Positions 1 to 7,336 of a stretch of DNA of 21,262 nucleotides are shown here, one piece after another. The position numbers were made by a program, and so were the translations under genes. The notes under the pieces were generated by a model. The model ran no database searches. It was not told where the DNA came from and was given only the letters and a program-made list of their open reading frames with translations. This DNA comes from Coriobacteriia bacterium (lineage in GTDB: Bacteria; Actinomycetota; Coriobacteriia; Anaerosomatales; Anaerosomataceae). Position 1 is the first letter of the stretch; every line of letters begins with the position of its first letter. The stretch spans positions 1-21,262 of the forward strand of contig JAFGUS010000169.1 of the NCBI GenBank assembly GCA_016938395.1, in the 5' to 3' direction.

Positions 1-26
1 ACGACCGGCCCATAAGGACCGGTCGT
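1..26 (-). terminator. Terminator hairpin after tRNA-Phe
   Basis: Read on the minus strand, positions 26 to 1 fold into an 11-bp stem (one G-U pair) closed by a TTAT tetraloop. It begins 12 nt after the encoded CCA of tRNA-Phe. The place where a T-run would lie is outside the window, so intrinsic termination is inferred from stem quality and position. Confidence 0.6.
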
Positions 27-38
27 CATCGAGTTCTA

Positions 39-114
39 TGGTGGCCAGAGACGGACTTGAACCGCCGACACGGGGATTTTCAGTCCCCTGCTCTACCATC
101 TGAGCTACCTGGCC
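39..114 (-). tRNA. tRNA-Phe(GAA)
   Basis: The minus strand gives a full cloverleaf. The acceptor stem GGCCAGG pairs with TCTGGCC, the D arm contains AGCTCAGATGGTAGAGC, and the anticodon stem GGGGA/TCCCC encloses CTGAAAA, giving anticodon GAA. The T arm is GGCGG-TTCAAGT-CCGTC. The discriminator base A is at 42 and the 3' CCA is encoded at 41-39. It decodes both phenylalanine codons. Confidence 0.97.
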
Positions 115-130
115 GTGGGGTGCAGGCGAA

Positions 131-159
131 ACTCTACCCAACGGCAGGCCTGAAATCAA
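131..159 (-). promoter_or_regulatory. Promoter of tRNA-Phe
   Basis: On the minus strand TTGATT (159-154) and TAGAGT (136-131) are separated by 17 nt, each matching the sigma-70-type consensus at 4 of 6 positions. Transcription would start near 124, about 10 nt before the mature tRNA 5' end. It lies between the metallophosphoesterase stop and the tRNA, so the tRNA probably has its own transcript. Confidence 0.5.
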
Positions 160-204
160 GCGAGCGCCGTGCGCGATAGCCTCATCGGCGCGCCCCTGCG
201 CCCC

Positions 205-1011
205 TTAGCCGGTACGCAGCGAGTCGGCCAGGCGCCTCGGCAGCCCTGCGGCAACGATCGCCTCAGCCGCGGATTCGACGTCGTACGCCACACGGTGGAA
301 GACGACCCCGAGCCACACGCGCTCGGTCTCACCCGGCATCCCGACGGGCCCCGCTGCGCGGTCGCCCTCACACGCCTTGTTGACCTCGGCCTTGGTGCCG
401 AAGACCAGTTCGGCCCAGCACGCCCGTGGGTCGCCGTCCTTCGGGCGGCCCACAGACCCATCGCTCACGAAGTGCACCGCGCGCCCGTCGGGGGCGGTGA
501 CCACCCGGTGGTACGGGATGTGGATGTGCCCGAAGCAAACCACGTCGGCCTCACCGATATCGGCAAGCTTGGCGAGGTTGTCATCCGGCCGGTCCAGCAT
601 GAGGTACTCGTTGATGCGACGCGGGCTCGCGTGGCAGAGCAGAAGCCGGGCGCCGTCCACCGCCGGCCGCACCTCATCGAGGAGCGTGGCGAGGTACTCG
701 TGCTCGGCATCATCGAGCGCTCCGTCAGTGAACGCGTAGCTCTCGGCGCCGTCGGCCTTGGCCTCGGGTGTGGGGTAGTAGCAGCCGCAGTTGCCGGCGC
801 GCTTGCCCACACCGTCGTCGTAGTTGCCGCGGATCACCGGGTCGCCGGTGGCGCGCACGCGGGCGATCACACCCGAGGGATCGGGCCCATAGCCCACAAG
901 GTCGCCGAGGCAGTAGCGCTCGGTCACGCCAGCGCACACGATGTCGGCGAGCACCGCCTCGAGCGCGGGGACGTTGCCGTGGATGTCCGAATAGAGCGCG
1001 ATGCGACGCAC
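205..1011 (-). CDS. Calcineurin-like metallophosphoesterase, third gene of the arsenic operon
   Basis: A 268-residue cytoplasmic protein with the ordered motifs of the calcineurin-like metallophosphoesterase fold: D9-x-H11 (SDIHGN), GDLVGYGPDP around D37, GNYD at 62-65 where GNHD/E is usual, H127 in LLCHASP, and GHIH at 161-164. These residues hold a two-metal centre that hydrolyses phosphoester bonds. The opening and the GYGPDP motif resemble the MJ0912/YfcE-type single-domain enzymes; the substrate cannot be told from sequence. The GTG start at 1011 is chosen because AAGGAGG (about 1024-1018) stands 6 nt upstream and the protein then opens directly on the first beta strand. The reading frame stays open further upstream, but that part lies inside acr3. 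The start is one nucleotide after the acr3 stop (TAG-C-GTG), so the two genes are probably translationally coupled. A role linked to arsenic or phosphate stress is inferred from position only. Confidence 0.88.
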   Translation of the reverse strand: MRRIALYSDIHGNVPALEAVLADIVCAGVTERYCLGDLVGYGPDPSGVIARVRATGDPVIRGNYDDGVGKRAGNCGCYYPTPEAKADGAESYAFTDGALDDAEHEYLATLLDEVRPAVDGARLLLCHASPRRINEYLMLDRPDDNLAKLADIGEADVVCFGHIHIPYHRVVTAPDGRAVHFVSDGSVGRPKDGDPRACWAELVFGTKAEVNKACEGDRAAGPVGMPGETERVWLGVVFHRVAYDVESAAEAIVAAGLPRRLADSLRTG

Positions 1012-1012
1012 G

Positions 1013-2125
1013 CTAGCCCTCCTTGCCGACACCGGCATCGCCGACGACCGCCGCCACCTGAGGCAGCGCGCACTCGTGCCGCGCGCACACCTGCGCGCGG
1101 GTGCGCTTGGCGATCCACACGAGCGACAGCATGAGCGGCACCTCAACGAGCACGCCTACGACCGTGGCGAGCGCCGCGCCCGAGGTCAAACCGTAGAGCG
1201 CGATCGCCACCGCCACCGCCAGCTCGAAGAAGTTCGACGCGCCGATGAAGCCGGCCGGGGCCGCCACCGGATGCTCGATCCGCCACCAGTACGACCACCC
1301 GTACGCGATGCCGAAGATGAGGAAGGTCTGCAGCGCGAGCGGGATGGCGATGAGCAGGATGTGGAGCGGGTTACCCACGATAATCTCGCCCTGGAAGATG
1401 AAGATGAGGACGAGCGTAGCGAGCAGCGCGGCAATCGTGATCGGGCCGAACCTCGGCACGAACGAGTCGTTGAACCACTGCTCGCCGTGCGAGCGCACCA
1501 GGGCGTGGCGCGTGAACCAGCCCGCCACAAGCGGCACGACAACGAAGAGCACCACCGAGAGCGCGAGCGTGTCCCACGGTACCGGGATGCCGCTCACGCC
1601 CAGAAGCAGCGAGACGATCGGCACGAACGCCACGAGCATGATGAGGTCGTTCACGGCCACCTGCACGAGGGTGTAGGCCGGGTCGCCGTCGGCCAGATAC
1701 GACCACACGAACACCATGGCCGTGCACGGCGCTGCGCCGAGGAGCACCGCGCCAGCGAGGTACTGCTGTGCGAGGTCCGGCGTGATGAGGTCCTTGAAGA
1801 TGACGTTGAAGAACAGCCACGCGATGCCGAACATCGTGAACGGCTTGATGAGCCAGTTCACCACCGTGGTGACGATGAGGCCGTTCTTGCGCTCGCCGAC
1901 GCGCTTGATGGATGCGAAATCCACCTTGAGCATCATCGGATAGATCATGAGCCAGATGAGCACTGCCACCGGCAGCGAGATGGACGCGACCGTGAACTGG
2001 TCGAACCACTCTGCAAGCCCCGGCCAGCGGCTGCCGATGAAGGTGCCCGCCGCGATGCACAGTGCCACCCACAGGGTGAGGTACCGCTCGAAGGAGCTCA
2101 TACGTTTGGCCGCGTGTGCTGACAT
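1013..2125 (-). CDS. acr3: ACR3-family arsenite efflux transporter
   Basis: A 370-residue integral membrane protein with about ten hydrophobic helices, full length for ACR3. This family (bile acid/arsenite/riboflavin transporter superfamily) exports As(III), and sometimes Sb(III), across the cytoplasmic membrane using the proton motive force. Diagnostic stretches are LLGAAPCTAMVFVWS with the conserved cysteine (C134), QVAVNDLIML, and SNFFELAVAVAI with E301; the Cys and Glu are the residues needed for transport in studied ACR3 proteins. The hydrophilic C-terminal tail carries two extra cysteines (C347, C352). ATG at 2125 is chosen because an AGAGGA-type SD precedes it and it follows the arsR stop by one nucleotide (TGA-T-ATG). 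An internal ATG at 2101 lacks an SD. No arsA or arsC lies nearby, so reduction of arsenate must be encoded elsewhere. Confidence 0.96.
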   Translation of the reverse strand: MSAHAAKRMSSFERYLTLWVALCIAAGTFIGSRWPGLAEWFDQFTVASISLPVAVLIWLMIYPMMLKVDFASIKRVGERKNGLIVTTVVNWLIKPFTMFGIAWLFFNVIFKDLITPDLAQQYLAGAVLLGAAPCTAMVFVWSYLADGDPAYTLVQVAVNDLIMLVAFVPIVSLLLGVSGIPVPWDTLALSVVLFVVVPLVAGWFTRHALVRSHGEQWFNDSFVPRFGPITIAALLATLVLIFIFQGEIIVGNPLHILLIAIPLALQTFLIFGIAYGWSYWWRIEHPVAAPAGFIGASNFFELAVAVAIALYGLTSGAALATVVGVLVEVPLMLSLVWIAKRTRAQVCARHECALPQVAAVVGDAGVGKEG

Positions 2126-2126
2126 A

Positions 2127-2429
2127 TCAGGTGTCCTCTCCGGGGCAGTCGGGGTGCTCGGCGATCAGGTCGTCCAGGACGTCAGCCAGGTCGGCCAACG
2201 GACCCTCGGCGATGCAGTACACGGTCCGCTGTCCACGCGGACTCGCATTCACCAGCCCCGCCTTGCGCAGCACCGACAGGTGCTGCGAGATCGTGGACTG
2301 CGCGAGCGGCAGCGATTCGAAGATCTCGCTGCCCCGACACGCATCTTGCGCTGCCAGTAGATGAAGGATGCGCAGACGGGCAGGGTGGCCGAGCGCCCGC
2401 GCGATCGCTGCGATGCGTTCTTCGTCCAT
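2127..2429 (-). CDS. arsR: ArsR/SmtB-family metalloregulator
   Basis: A 100-residue winged-helix repressor. The DNA-recognition helix region is residues 40-60 (LPLAQSTISQHLSVLRKAGL), followed by the wing with RGQRTVYC. Proteins of this family bind an operator as dimers and release it when As(III) binds cysteine thiols. The classical ELCVCDL site of plasmid ArsR is absent. The cysteines available are C31 at the start of the helix before the HTH, C72 in the wing and C95 near the C-terminus, so the sensing site is of a different type. The ATG is preceded by a GAGGGGG SD. The gene leads a tightly packed operon with acr3 and the phosphoesterase, and the inverted repeat at its promoter is the probable autoregulatory operator. 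Confidence 0.94.
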   Translation of the reverse strand: MDEERIAAIARALGHPARLRILHLLAAQDACRGSEIFESLPLAQSTISQHLSVLRKAGLVNASPRGQRTVYCIAEGPLADLADVLDDLIAEHPDCPGEDT

Positions 2430-2490
2430 GGGTGCCCCCTCGGCCGATGACGCGAGAGTGTCGTGTGTCTGGCGACGCGAGTTGTGATTC

Positions 2491-2512
2491 TCAATCGTTC
2501 ATCGACGATTGA
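2491..2512. promoter_or_regulatory. Probable ArsR operator (perfect inverted repeat)
   Basis: TCAATCGT (2491-2498) and ACGATTGA (2505-2512) are perfect inverted 8-mers separated by 6 nt. The outer TCAA/TTGA halves resemble known ArsR/SmtB operators. The site abuts the -10 box of the arsR promoter and covers the expected start of transcription, where a bound repressor would block initiation. Confidence 0.65.
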
Positions 2513-2541
2513 CGATACGTGGACGGTCCCCGAGGGGTCAA
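2512..2541 (-). promoter_or_regulatory. Promoter of the arsR-acr3-phosphoesterase operon
   Basis: On the minus strand TTGACC (2541-2536, 5 of 6 matches) and TATCGT (2517-2512, 4 of 6) are separated by 18 nt. The predicted start near 2505 falls in the inverted repeat at 2491-2512 and leaves a leader of about 75 nt before arsR. Confidence 0.55.
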
Positions 2542-2712
2542 GCGCTGCAACGAAGAAGTAACGGGAGTCAGCGGCCGTGCGGTCGATCGACTGAAGGGCA
2601 ACGGTTCCCCGGCGACGCACGGACCCGGGAGCGGCCAGCTCGAGCATTTCGCGTGGAACCATCGCCCCTCTGGGGTAGAACCCGTTCAGAAACCCTCAGA
2701 CGGAGGTGGTTC

Positions 2713-3315
2713 GTGTCTCCCGCACGCGAGCGTCAGTTCCACGTGCACTATGCGGGTTTCGGCCTCTCCTTGCTCAGTAGCACGGGACTCACCTGCTGCA
2801 TCGCACTCCTGTTCCTGGCGATGCGGCCAATCATGGACGTGGGAGGGTTCGTGGCCGTCGGCGGTCCGTACGAGATCGCCCACCCCGCACCCGACTGGGT
2901 TCTCCTGTTCCCGGCGTCCATCATCGGGCTGTTCGTCTTCGGCGGCCTGAGCATCGCACTCGACAATCGCGGGTGGGGCATGAGCCTCTTGCTGCCCGGA
3001 TGGATGGGGCTCTTTCTCGCGCTCGGCTGGAACTTCCTGTACTACGGGTTCAACCCTCCCGGCTCCTCCGGCCTCGCCTGGGGCTGGGTCGTAAGCGGGG
3101 TCGTCTTCTGGGCGATGGCACTCGCCCCGGTACCCGGAATCATCAGCAGGCTTCGCAGCGGTGACCAGCGCGAGGCACTCGAATACGTGCGTCGCTGGAT
3201 GATCTTCTCGCTTTCGCTGCCGAAGATAGCGCCCGTCTACCTGGCGCTACAGGCCCTTGGTGTAGCTCTTGGCATCACGGTAGCCGTGCAACTGTTCGCC
3301 GCAGTCGCCAGCTGA
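2713..3315 (+). CDS. Five-helix membrane protein of unknown function
   Basis: I do not recognise this family. The 200-residue protein is hydrophobic, with probable membrane segments at about residues 16-38, 62-83, 91-112, 121-144 and 174-197. Between them are short polar loops, including a charged cytoplasmic-type loop (SRLRSGDQREALEYVRR) before the last helix. There is a CC pair in the first helix but no catalytic or metal-binding motif. The reading frame is open much further upstream, but that part is Arg-rich and not protein-like. GTG at 2713 is chosen because GGAGG (2702-2706) lies 6 nt before it. It is divergent from arsR and converges on ppk2 with only 13 nt between the stops. The 283-nt gap to arsR holds the ars operator and promoter; I see no convincing promoter there for this gene. 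Confidence 0.72.
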   Translation: MSPARERQFHVHYAGFGLSLLSSTGLTCCIALLFLAMRPIMDVGGFVAVGGPYEIAHPAPDWVLLFPASIIGLFVFGGLSIALDNRGWGMSLLLPGWMGLFLALGWNFLYYGFNPPGSSGLAWGWVVSGVVFWAMALAPVPGIISRLRSGDQREALEYVRRWMIFSLSLPKIAPVYLALQALGVALGITVAVQLFAAVAS

Positions 3316-3328
3316 CGCTCGGGCGCGC

Positions 3329-4177
3329 TCAGTACACCTCGGGCACGTAGGTCTGCGAATCGATGGGCGGCCGCACGTACCCGCCGGCGGACTGCTTGCG
3401 CGGGGGCAGCTTGAACGGCTTGGGAAGCGCATCCTCGTACTCGATCTGCGAGAGCAGGTGGCTGATGCAGTTAAGCCGGGCGCGCTTCTTCACGTCACCC
3501 TCCACCACCCACCAGGGCGACTCTTTGGTGTCGGTGTACTTGAACATCTCGTCTTTGGCGCGCGAGAACTCCTCCCAGCGGTCGCGGCCCTCCAGATCGG
3601 TCTCGGAGAACTTCCAGCGCTTGAGTGGATTGTCGATGCGGTCCTGGAAGCGACGGTCCTGCTCGTCGTCCGAGATCGAGAACCAGTACTTGATCAGAAT
3701 CACGCCCGAGCGAATGAGCATCCGCTCGAACTCGGGACAGTCGCGGAAGAACTCCTGCACCTGCTCCTCGGTGGCCCATCCCATCACGCGTTCCACGACC
3801 GGCCGGTTGTACCAGGAGCGGTCGAACAGCACGATCTCACCCGCAGCGGGAAGCTGGGCCGCGTAGCGCTGGAAGTACCACTGGGTCTCCTCGCGCTCGG
3901 TCGGTGTGGGCAGCGCGACCACCCGGCAGATGCGCGGGTTCAGAGCCTCCATGATGCGCTTGATGGCGCCGCCCTTGCCGGCAGCGTCGCGCCCCTCGAA
4001 GACCACCACCACGCGCAGCCCCTCGCGCTTCACCCACTCCTGGAGCTTCACGAGCTCGATCTGCAGCTTCTCGAGCTCGCGGTAGTAGGTCTTGGTGTCC
4101 ATCTTGCGCGGTTCGGGTCCTGTCTCGTCCGCCGTCTGTGCGTGATACGTCTTCTTGGACGTCCCACTCTTACCCAT
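3329..4177 (-). CDS. ppk2: Polyphosphate kinase 2 (PPK2 family)
   Basis: A 282-residue soluble P-loop kinase of the PPK2 family, which transfers phosphate between polyphosphate and nucleotides, typically making GTP or ATP from the diphosphate. Visible motifs are the Walker A loop GRDAAGKGG (62-70), TPTEREETQW (91-100), the Walker-B-like IVLFDRSWYNR (115-125, D119) and the lid region with IKYWFSIS and NPLKRWKFS. Its length is that of a single-domain PPK2; which nucleotide it prefers cannot be read safely. ATG at 4177 is preceded by AAGGGGTG at 5 nt. An alternative GTG at 4183 would overlap the ppk1 stop as GTGA but has a poorer SD. It lies immediately downstream of ppk1, so both routes of polyphosphate metabolism are made from one transcript. 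Confidence 0.95.
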   Translation of the reverse strand: MGKSGTSKKTYHAQTADETGPEPRKMDTKTYYRELEKLQIELVKLQEWVKREGLRVVVVFEGRDAAGKGGAIKRIMEALNPRICRVVALPTPTEREETQWYFQRYAAQLPAAGEIVLFDRSWYNRPVVERVMGWATEEQVQEFFRDCPEFERMLIRSGVILIKYWFSISDDEQDRRFQDRIDNPLKRWKFSETDLEGRDRWEEFSRAKDEMFKYTDTKESPWWVVEGDVKKRARLNCISHLLSQIEYEDALPKPFKLPPRKQSAGGYVRPPIDSQTYVPEVY

Positions 4178-4179
4178 GC

Positions 4180-6330
4180 TCACCCCTTGTTCCGCGAGCC
4201 CTTCTTCCGGGCCACTGTCCCCACTTTGGCCTTCTTACGGCGCCTCGGCTTGACCGCCCTGCGGATGGCCAGCAGCACCTCCTGCGAATCGAGCGGCTCC
4301 TCACCCTCCGCAGGAGCGAGCCGCTCGTAGGTTCCGTCAGGCAGCATGCGCCGGACGCGCACGTTGTCGGCGAGATAGGTGCCGAGGATCTCCTCCCGCA
4401 TCCGTTTGACGAGCGCGGGTGCCTCGACCGGCGCGAGCACTTCCACTCTGCGATCGAGGTTGCGCGGCATGAGGTCGGCGCTGCCGATGTAGACCTCGGG
4501 CGAGCCACCGTTGACGAAGTAGTAGATGCGGCTGTGCTCGAGGAACCGCCCGACGATGCTCGTGACGGTGATGTTCTCGCTCACACCCGGCATACCGGGC
4601 CTGAGACAGCAGATCCCGCGCACGATGAGGTCGATCCGGACGCCAGCCTGTGACGCCTCATAGAGCAGCGCGATCATGGAGCGGTCTACAAGCGAGTTCA
4701 TCTTGAAGATGATGTGCGCCTCGGCACCTGCCGCAGCGTGGTCCATCTCACGCCGTATCAGGGCCGCGATGCGGTCCCGCATCTCCACCGGGGCCACCAG
4801 GAAACGCCGGTAGCTGCTGGTGGCGGCATACCCCGTGACGAGGTTGAACAGCTCGGAGGCGTCCGCGCCCATCTTGGCGTCGGCGGTGAGCAGGCCGAGG
4901 TCGGTGTAGAGCGTCGCGGTTACCACGTTGTAGTTGCCGGTACCGACATGCACGTAGCGTCGGATCTTCCCGCCCTCGCGCCGCACCACGAGCGCCACCT
5001 TGCTGTGGGTCTTCAACCCCACGAGACCGTAGACCACGTGCACTCCGGCGGCCTCGAGCGCACGTGCCCACTCGATGTTGCTCTCCTCGTCGAAGCGGGC
5101 CTTGAGCTCGACGAGGCACGCGACTTCCTTGCCCGCGAGCGCGGCGTCCATGAGAGCCTCGACGATAGGCGAGTCTGTGCCCACGCGGTAGAGCGTCATC
5201 TTGATGGCAAGCACGTCGGGGTCATGTGCCGCCTGACGGATGAACGAGACGACCGGCTGGAACGACTCGAACGGGTGGTGCAGCAGGATGTCGTGCTCGC
5301 GGATGGCCGTGAAGATGTCGACCTCGTCACCGTCGCCCAGATCCACCGTGAGCTCGGGCACGAACGTGGCGTACTTGAGGTCGGGGCGATCGATCTTGGC
5401 GATCGCGAACAGCTCGCTCATGCCGAGCGGTGGCTCGATCGTGACCACGTCGGCCGAGTCCATCTTAAGGTTCTCGACCAGGATGTCGCGGATGAACGGC
5501 GGCATCGTCGGATCCACGGTCATCCTCACAACGGAGCCGAAACGCCGCTGGCGCACGCCCTGCTCGATCGTCTCGAGCAGATCGTCGGCCTCGAGTTCCT
5601 GGATGACCATCTCGGCATCGCGGGTGATGCGGAACGGATGCGCCGCGATGACCTGGAACCCCGGGAACAGGGTGCCGACATGGGCGATGACCAGTTGCTC
5701 GAGCCAGACGAACGCGTGCTCGCGCGTACCACGCGACTCCTTGGTCTCGAGCGGGACGAGACGCGGTAGAGCACTGGGCACCTTCACGCGCGCGAAGCGC
5801 TCCTGACCGTCGGGCCCTTTGACCACCACGGCGAGGTTCATGCTGCGGTTGGAGATGTGAGGGAACGGTCGCCCCGGGTCGAATGCGAGCGGGGTGAGGA
5901 CCGGGAACACGTCCACTCTGAAGTACTCGTCGGCAACCGCCCGCTGCGCGTCGTCCAGGTCGGCGTAGTCGAGCAGGTGGATACCGGCGTCGGCGAGTTC
6001 GGCCTTTAGACCGTGGAACGTCTCGCGCGCCCGGCCGAGCATCTGCGGAACGCGCTCTCGCACCGCGGCCAGCTGCTCGGCGGCGGTGAGTCCGTCATCC
6101 GAGAGCCCGGTGACGCTCGCGGCGATCTGCTGGCGGAGCCCCGCCACACGCACCATGTAGAACTCGGAGATGTTGGAACTGAAGATGGCGAGGTACTTAG
6201 CTCGCTCGAGGAGCGGGTTGCGCTGGTCCACGGCTTCTTCGAGCACGCGGTCCTGGAAGGCGAGAAGCGCGAGCTCTCTGTTCACGTAGACCGACGGGTC
6301 GTCGAAAGCAGGCTTGCGTCGCGTCGCCAT
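4180..6330 (-). CDS. ppk1: Polyphosphate kinase 1
   Basis: A 716-residue PPK1, which polymerises the gamma-phosphate of ATP into long-chain polyphosphate and works reversibly. The order is N-terminal domain (VNRELALLAFQDRVLEEA), the head domain with HISNRSMNLAVVV, and two PLD-like catalytic domains. H442 in THSKVALV matches the E. coli autophosphorylated His435, H461 in HVGTGNYN matches His454, and H599 in FLEHSRIYYF matches His592; the spacings of 19 and 157 residues equal those in E. coli. The C-terminal tail is Lys/Arg-rich (from about 695). ATG at 6330 is preceded by GGGAGGGGG; a longer frame to 6369 lacks support. A TACACT -10-like box lies at 6374-6369 on the minus strand, without a clear -35. 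The gene is divergent from the heliorhodopsin, sharing a 160-nt intergenic region. Confidence 0.97.
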   Translation of the reverse strand: MATRRKPAFDDPSVYVNRELALLAFQDRVLEEAVDQRNPLLERAKYLAIFSSNISEFYMVRVAGLRQQIAASVTGLSDDGLTAAEQLAAVRERVPQMLGRARETFHGLKAELADAGIHLLDYADLDDAQRAVADEYFRVDVFPVLTPLAFDPGRPFPHISNRSMNLAVVVKGPDGQERFARVKVPSALPRLVPLETKESRGTREHAFVWLEQLVIAHVGTLFPGFQVIAAHPFRITRDAEMVIQELEADDLLETIEQGVRQRRFGSVVRMTVDPTMPPFIRDILVENLKMDSADVVTIEPPLGMSELFAIAKIDRPDLKYATFVPELTVDLGDGDEVDIFTAIREHDILLHHPFESFQPVVSFIRQAAHDPDVLAIKMTLYRVGTDSPIVEALMDAALAGKEVACLVELKARFDEESNIEWARALEAAGVHVVYGLVGLKTHSKVALVVRREGGKIRRYVHVGTGNYNVVTATLYTDLGLLTADAKMGADASELFNLVTGYAATSSYRRFLVAPVEMRDRIAALIRREMDHAAAGAEAHIIFKMNSLVDRSMIALLYEASQAGVRIDLIVRGICCLRPGMPGVSENITVTSIVGRFLEHSRIYYFVNGGSPEVYIGSADLMPRNLDRRVEVLAPVEAPALVKRMREEILGTYLADNVRVRRMLPDGTYERLAPAEGEEPLDSQEVLLAIRRAVKPRRRKKAKVGTVARKKGSRNKG

Positions 6331-6427
6331 CTGGTCCCCCTCCCGCTCAGCAGCGCACGTCCCCGACAAGTGTAACGCGGCCCGTCAGGTTCTTACCCGA
6401 CAGAAGACCGCGCCCCAAGGGTGAGGG

Positions 6428-6457
6428 TTGCTCGCGCGCCGCCGCAACGGGTACAAA
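6428..6457 (+). promoter_or_regulatory. Candidate promoter of the heliorhodopsin gene
   Basis: TTGCTC (6428-6433) and TACAAA (6452-6457) are separated by 18 nt. The matches to consensus are moderate (3 and 4 of 6), but the AT-rich -10 stands out in GC-rich surroundings. It would give a leader of about 27 nt carrying the SD. Confidence 0.45.
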
Positions 6458-6490
6458 TCCGACAGGCACAACGACCCGAAAGGAACCGAC

Positions 6491-7252
6491 ATGGCCGATA
6501 CCGAGAAACGCTTCAAGCGGCTGCGAATCTACAACGCCGTCATGGGCTTCTTCCACCTCGCGCAGGGGATCGCGGTGGTCTCGCTCGCCGAGCCCTACGC
6601 CATCCAGGTGACCGCATCGTGGATGAATACGCGACCGGGACCCGGTGTCTTCAGCCCGGCGCAGGAGTACTTCCAGTTCGACCTGGGCATGGGCGTGGCG
6701 CTCTTCCTGTTCTTCTCGGCGCTTGCGCACTTCGTGATCGCCGGTCCGGCGTACGCCAAGTACGTCGAGGGGCTCAAGCAGAACCACAACTACTACCGCT
6801 GGATCGAGTACGCGTTCAGCTCGTCGGTCATGGTCGTGCTCATCTCGTCGCTCGTGGGCATCACCGACATCGCCGCGCTCACCGCCATCTTCGGCGTGAA
6901 TGCGTCGATGATCCTCTTCGGCTGGCTCATGGAGAAGTACGAGCAGCCCGGAAAGCCCGACTGGACCGCGTTCATCTTCGGCTGTATCGCAGGCATCTTC
7001 CCGTGGATCGCGATCGCCGACTACCTCTGGGGCCCGGGCGCAAGCGACATGACGCCGAGCTTCGTGTACTGGATCTTCGCGTCGATGTTCGTCTTCTTCA
7101 ACAGCTTCGCCGTCAACCAGGTCCTGCAGTACAAGCAGACCGGCAAGTGGAAGGACTACCTGTTCGGCGAGTCTTCGTACGTGTTCCTGAGCCTGGCCGC
7201 CAAGTCGCTCTTGGCGTGGCTCGTGTTCGCGAACGTGCTGATCCCGCAGTAG
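6491..7252 (+). CDS. Heliorhodopsin
   Basis: A 253-residue, seven-helix retinal protein of the heliorhodopsin family, which sits in the membrane inverted relative to type-1 rhodopsins and is thought to act as a slow photosensor rather than an ion pump. K238 in SLAAKSLLAWLVFANVL is the retinal Schiff-base lysine (K241 in the reference 48C12). E106 in YRWIEYAFSSSVM is the counterion (E107). H22 in GFFHLAQGIAV and H80 in ALAH match the two Schiff-base-cavity histidines. The VNASMILFGWLME segment of the middle helix is also typical. ATG at 6491 is chosen because AAAGGA stands just upstream; the open frame before it is not protein-like. It is monocistronic, bounded by its own promoter and a strong terminator, and divergent from ppk1-ppk2. 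The family assignment is firm. The cellular role is unknown, and no carotenoid or retinal synthesis gene lies in the window. Confidence 0.95.
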   Translation: MADTEKRFKRLRIYNAVMGFFHLAQGIAVVSLAEPYAIQVTASWMNTRPGPGVFSPAQEYFQFDLGMGVALFLFFSALAHFVIAGPAYAKYVEGLKQNHNYYRWIEYAFSSSVMVVLISSLVGITDIAALTAIFGVNASMILFGWLMEKYEQPGKPDWTAFIFGCIAGIFPWIAIADYLWGPGASDMTPSFVYWIFASMFVFFNSFAVNQVLQYKQTGKWKDYLFGESSYVFLSLAAKSLLAWLVFANVLIPQ

Positions 7253-7275
7253 GCCTGAACCAGGCGTGCGCCACA

Positions 7276-7310
7276 GGGCGCGGGAGCCGATCGGCTTCCG
7301 CGCCCTTCTT
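7276..7310 (+). terminator. Intrinsic terminator of the heliorhodopsin gene
   Basis: A near-perfect 30-nt inverted repeat (7276-7305), GC-rich with one G-U pair, is followed by TTCTT. It starts 23 nt after the heliorhodopsin stop and ends 27 nt before the stop of the convergent minus-strand gene. Confidence 0.85.
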
Positions 7311-7336
7311 GTCGCATCACCGCCCGCGCGACCGGG

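Noticed and set aside
169..1134. Long plus-strand open frame opposite the metallophosphoesterase
   Set aside because: It is His/Arg-rich with no family motifs and lies antisense to a gene with complete catalytic motifs and a good SD; high GC keeps antisense frames open.
1001..2122. Plus-strand open frame of 373 codons opposite acr3
   Set aside because: The product is almost wholly charged residues, the mirror image of a membrane protein; the minus strand encodes a clear ACR3.
2509..2712. N-terminal extension of the five-helix membrane protein
   Set aside because: The extension is Arg-rich, overlaps the ars promoter and operator, and lacks an SD, whereas GTG at 2713 has GGAGG at proper distance.
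4714..5769. Plus-strand open frame of 351 codons opposite ppk1
   Set aside because: It has no SD and an Arg/His-rich, motif-free product; ppk1 on the other strand is unambiguous.
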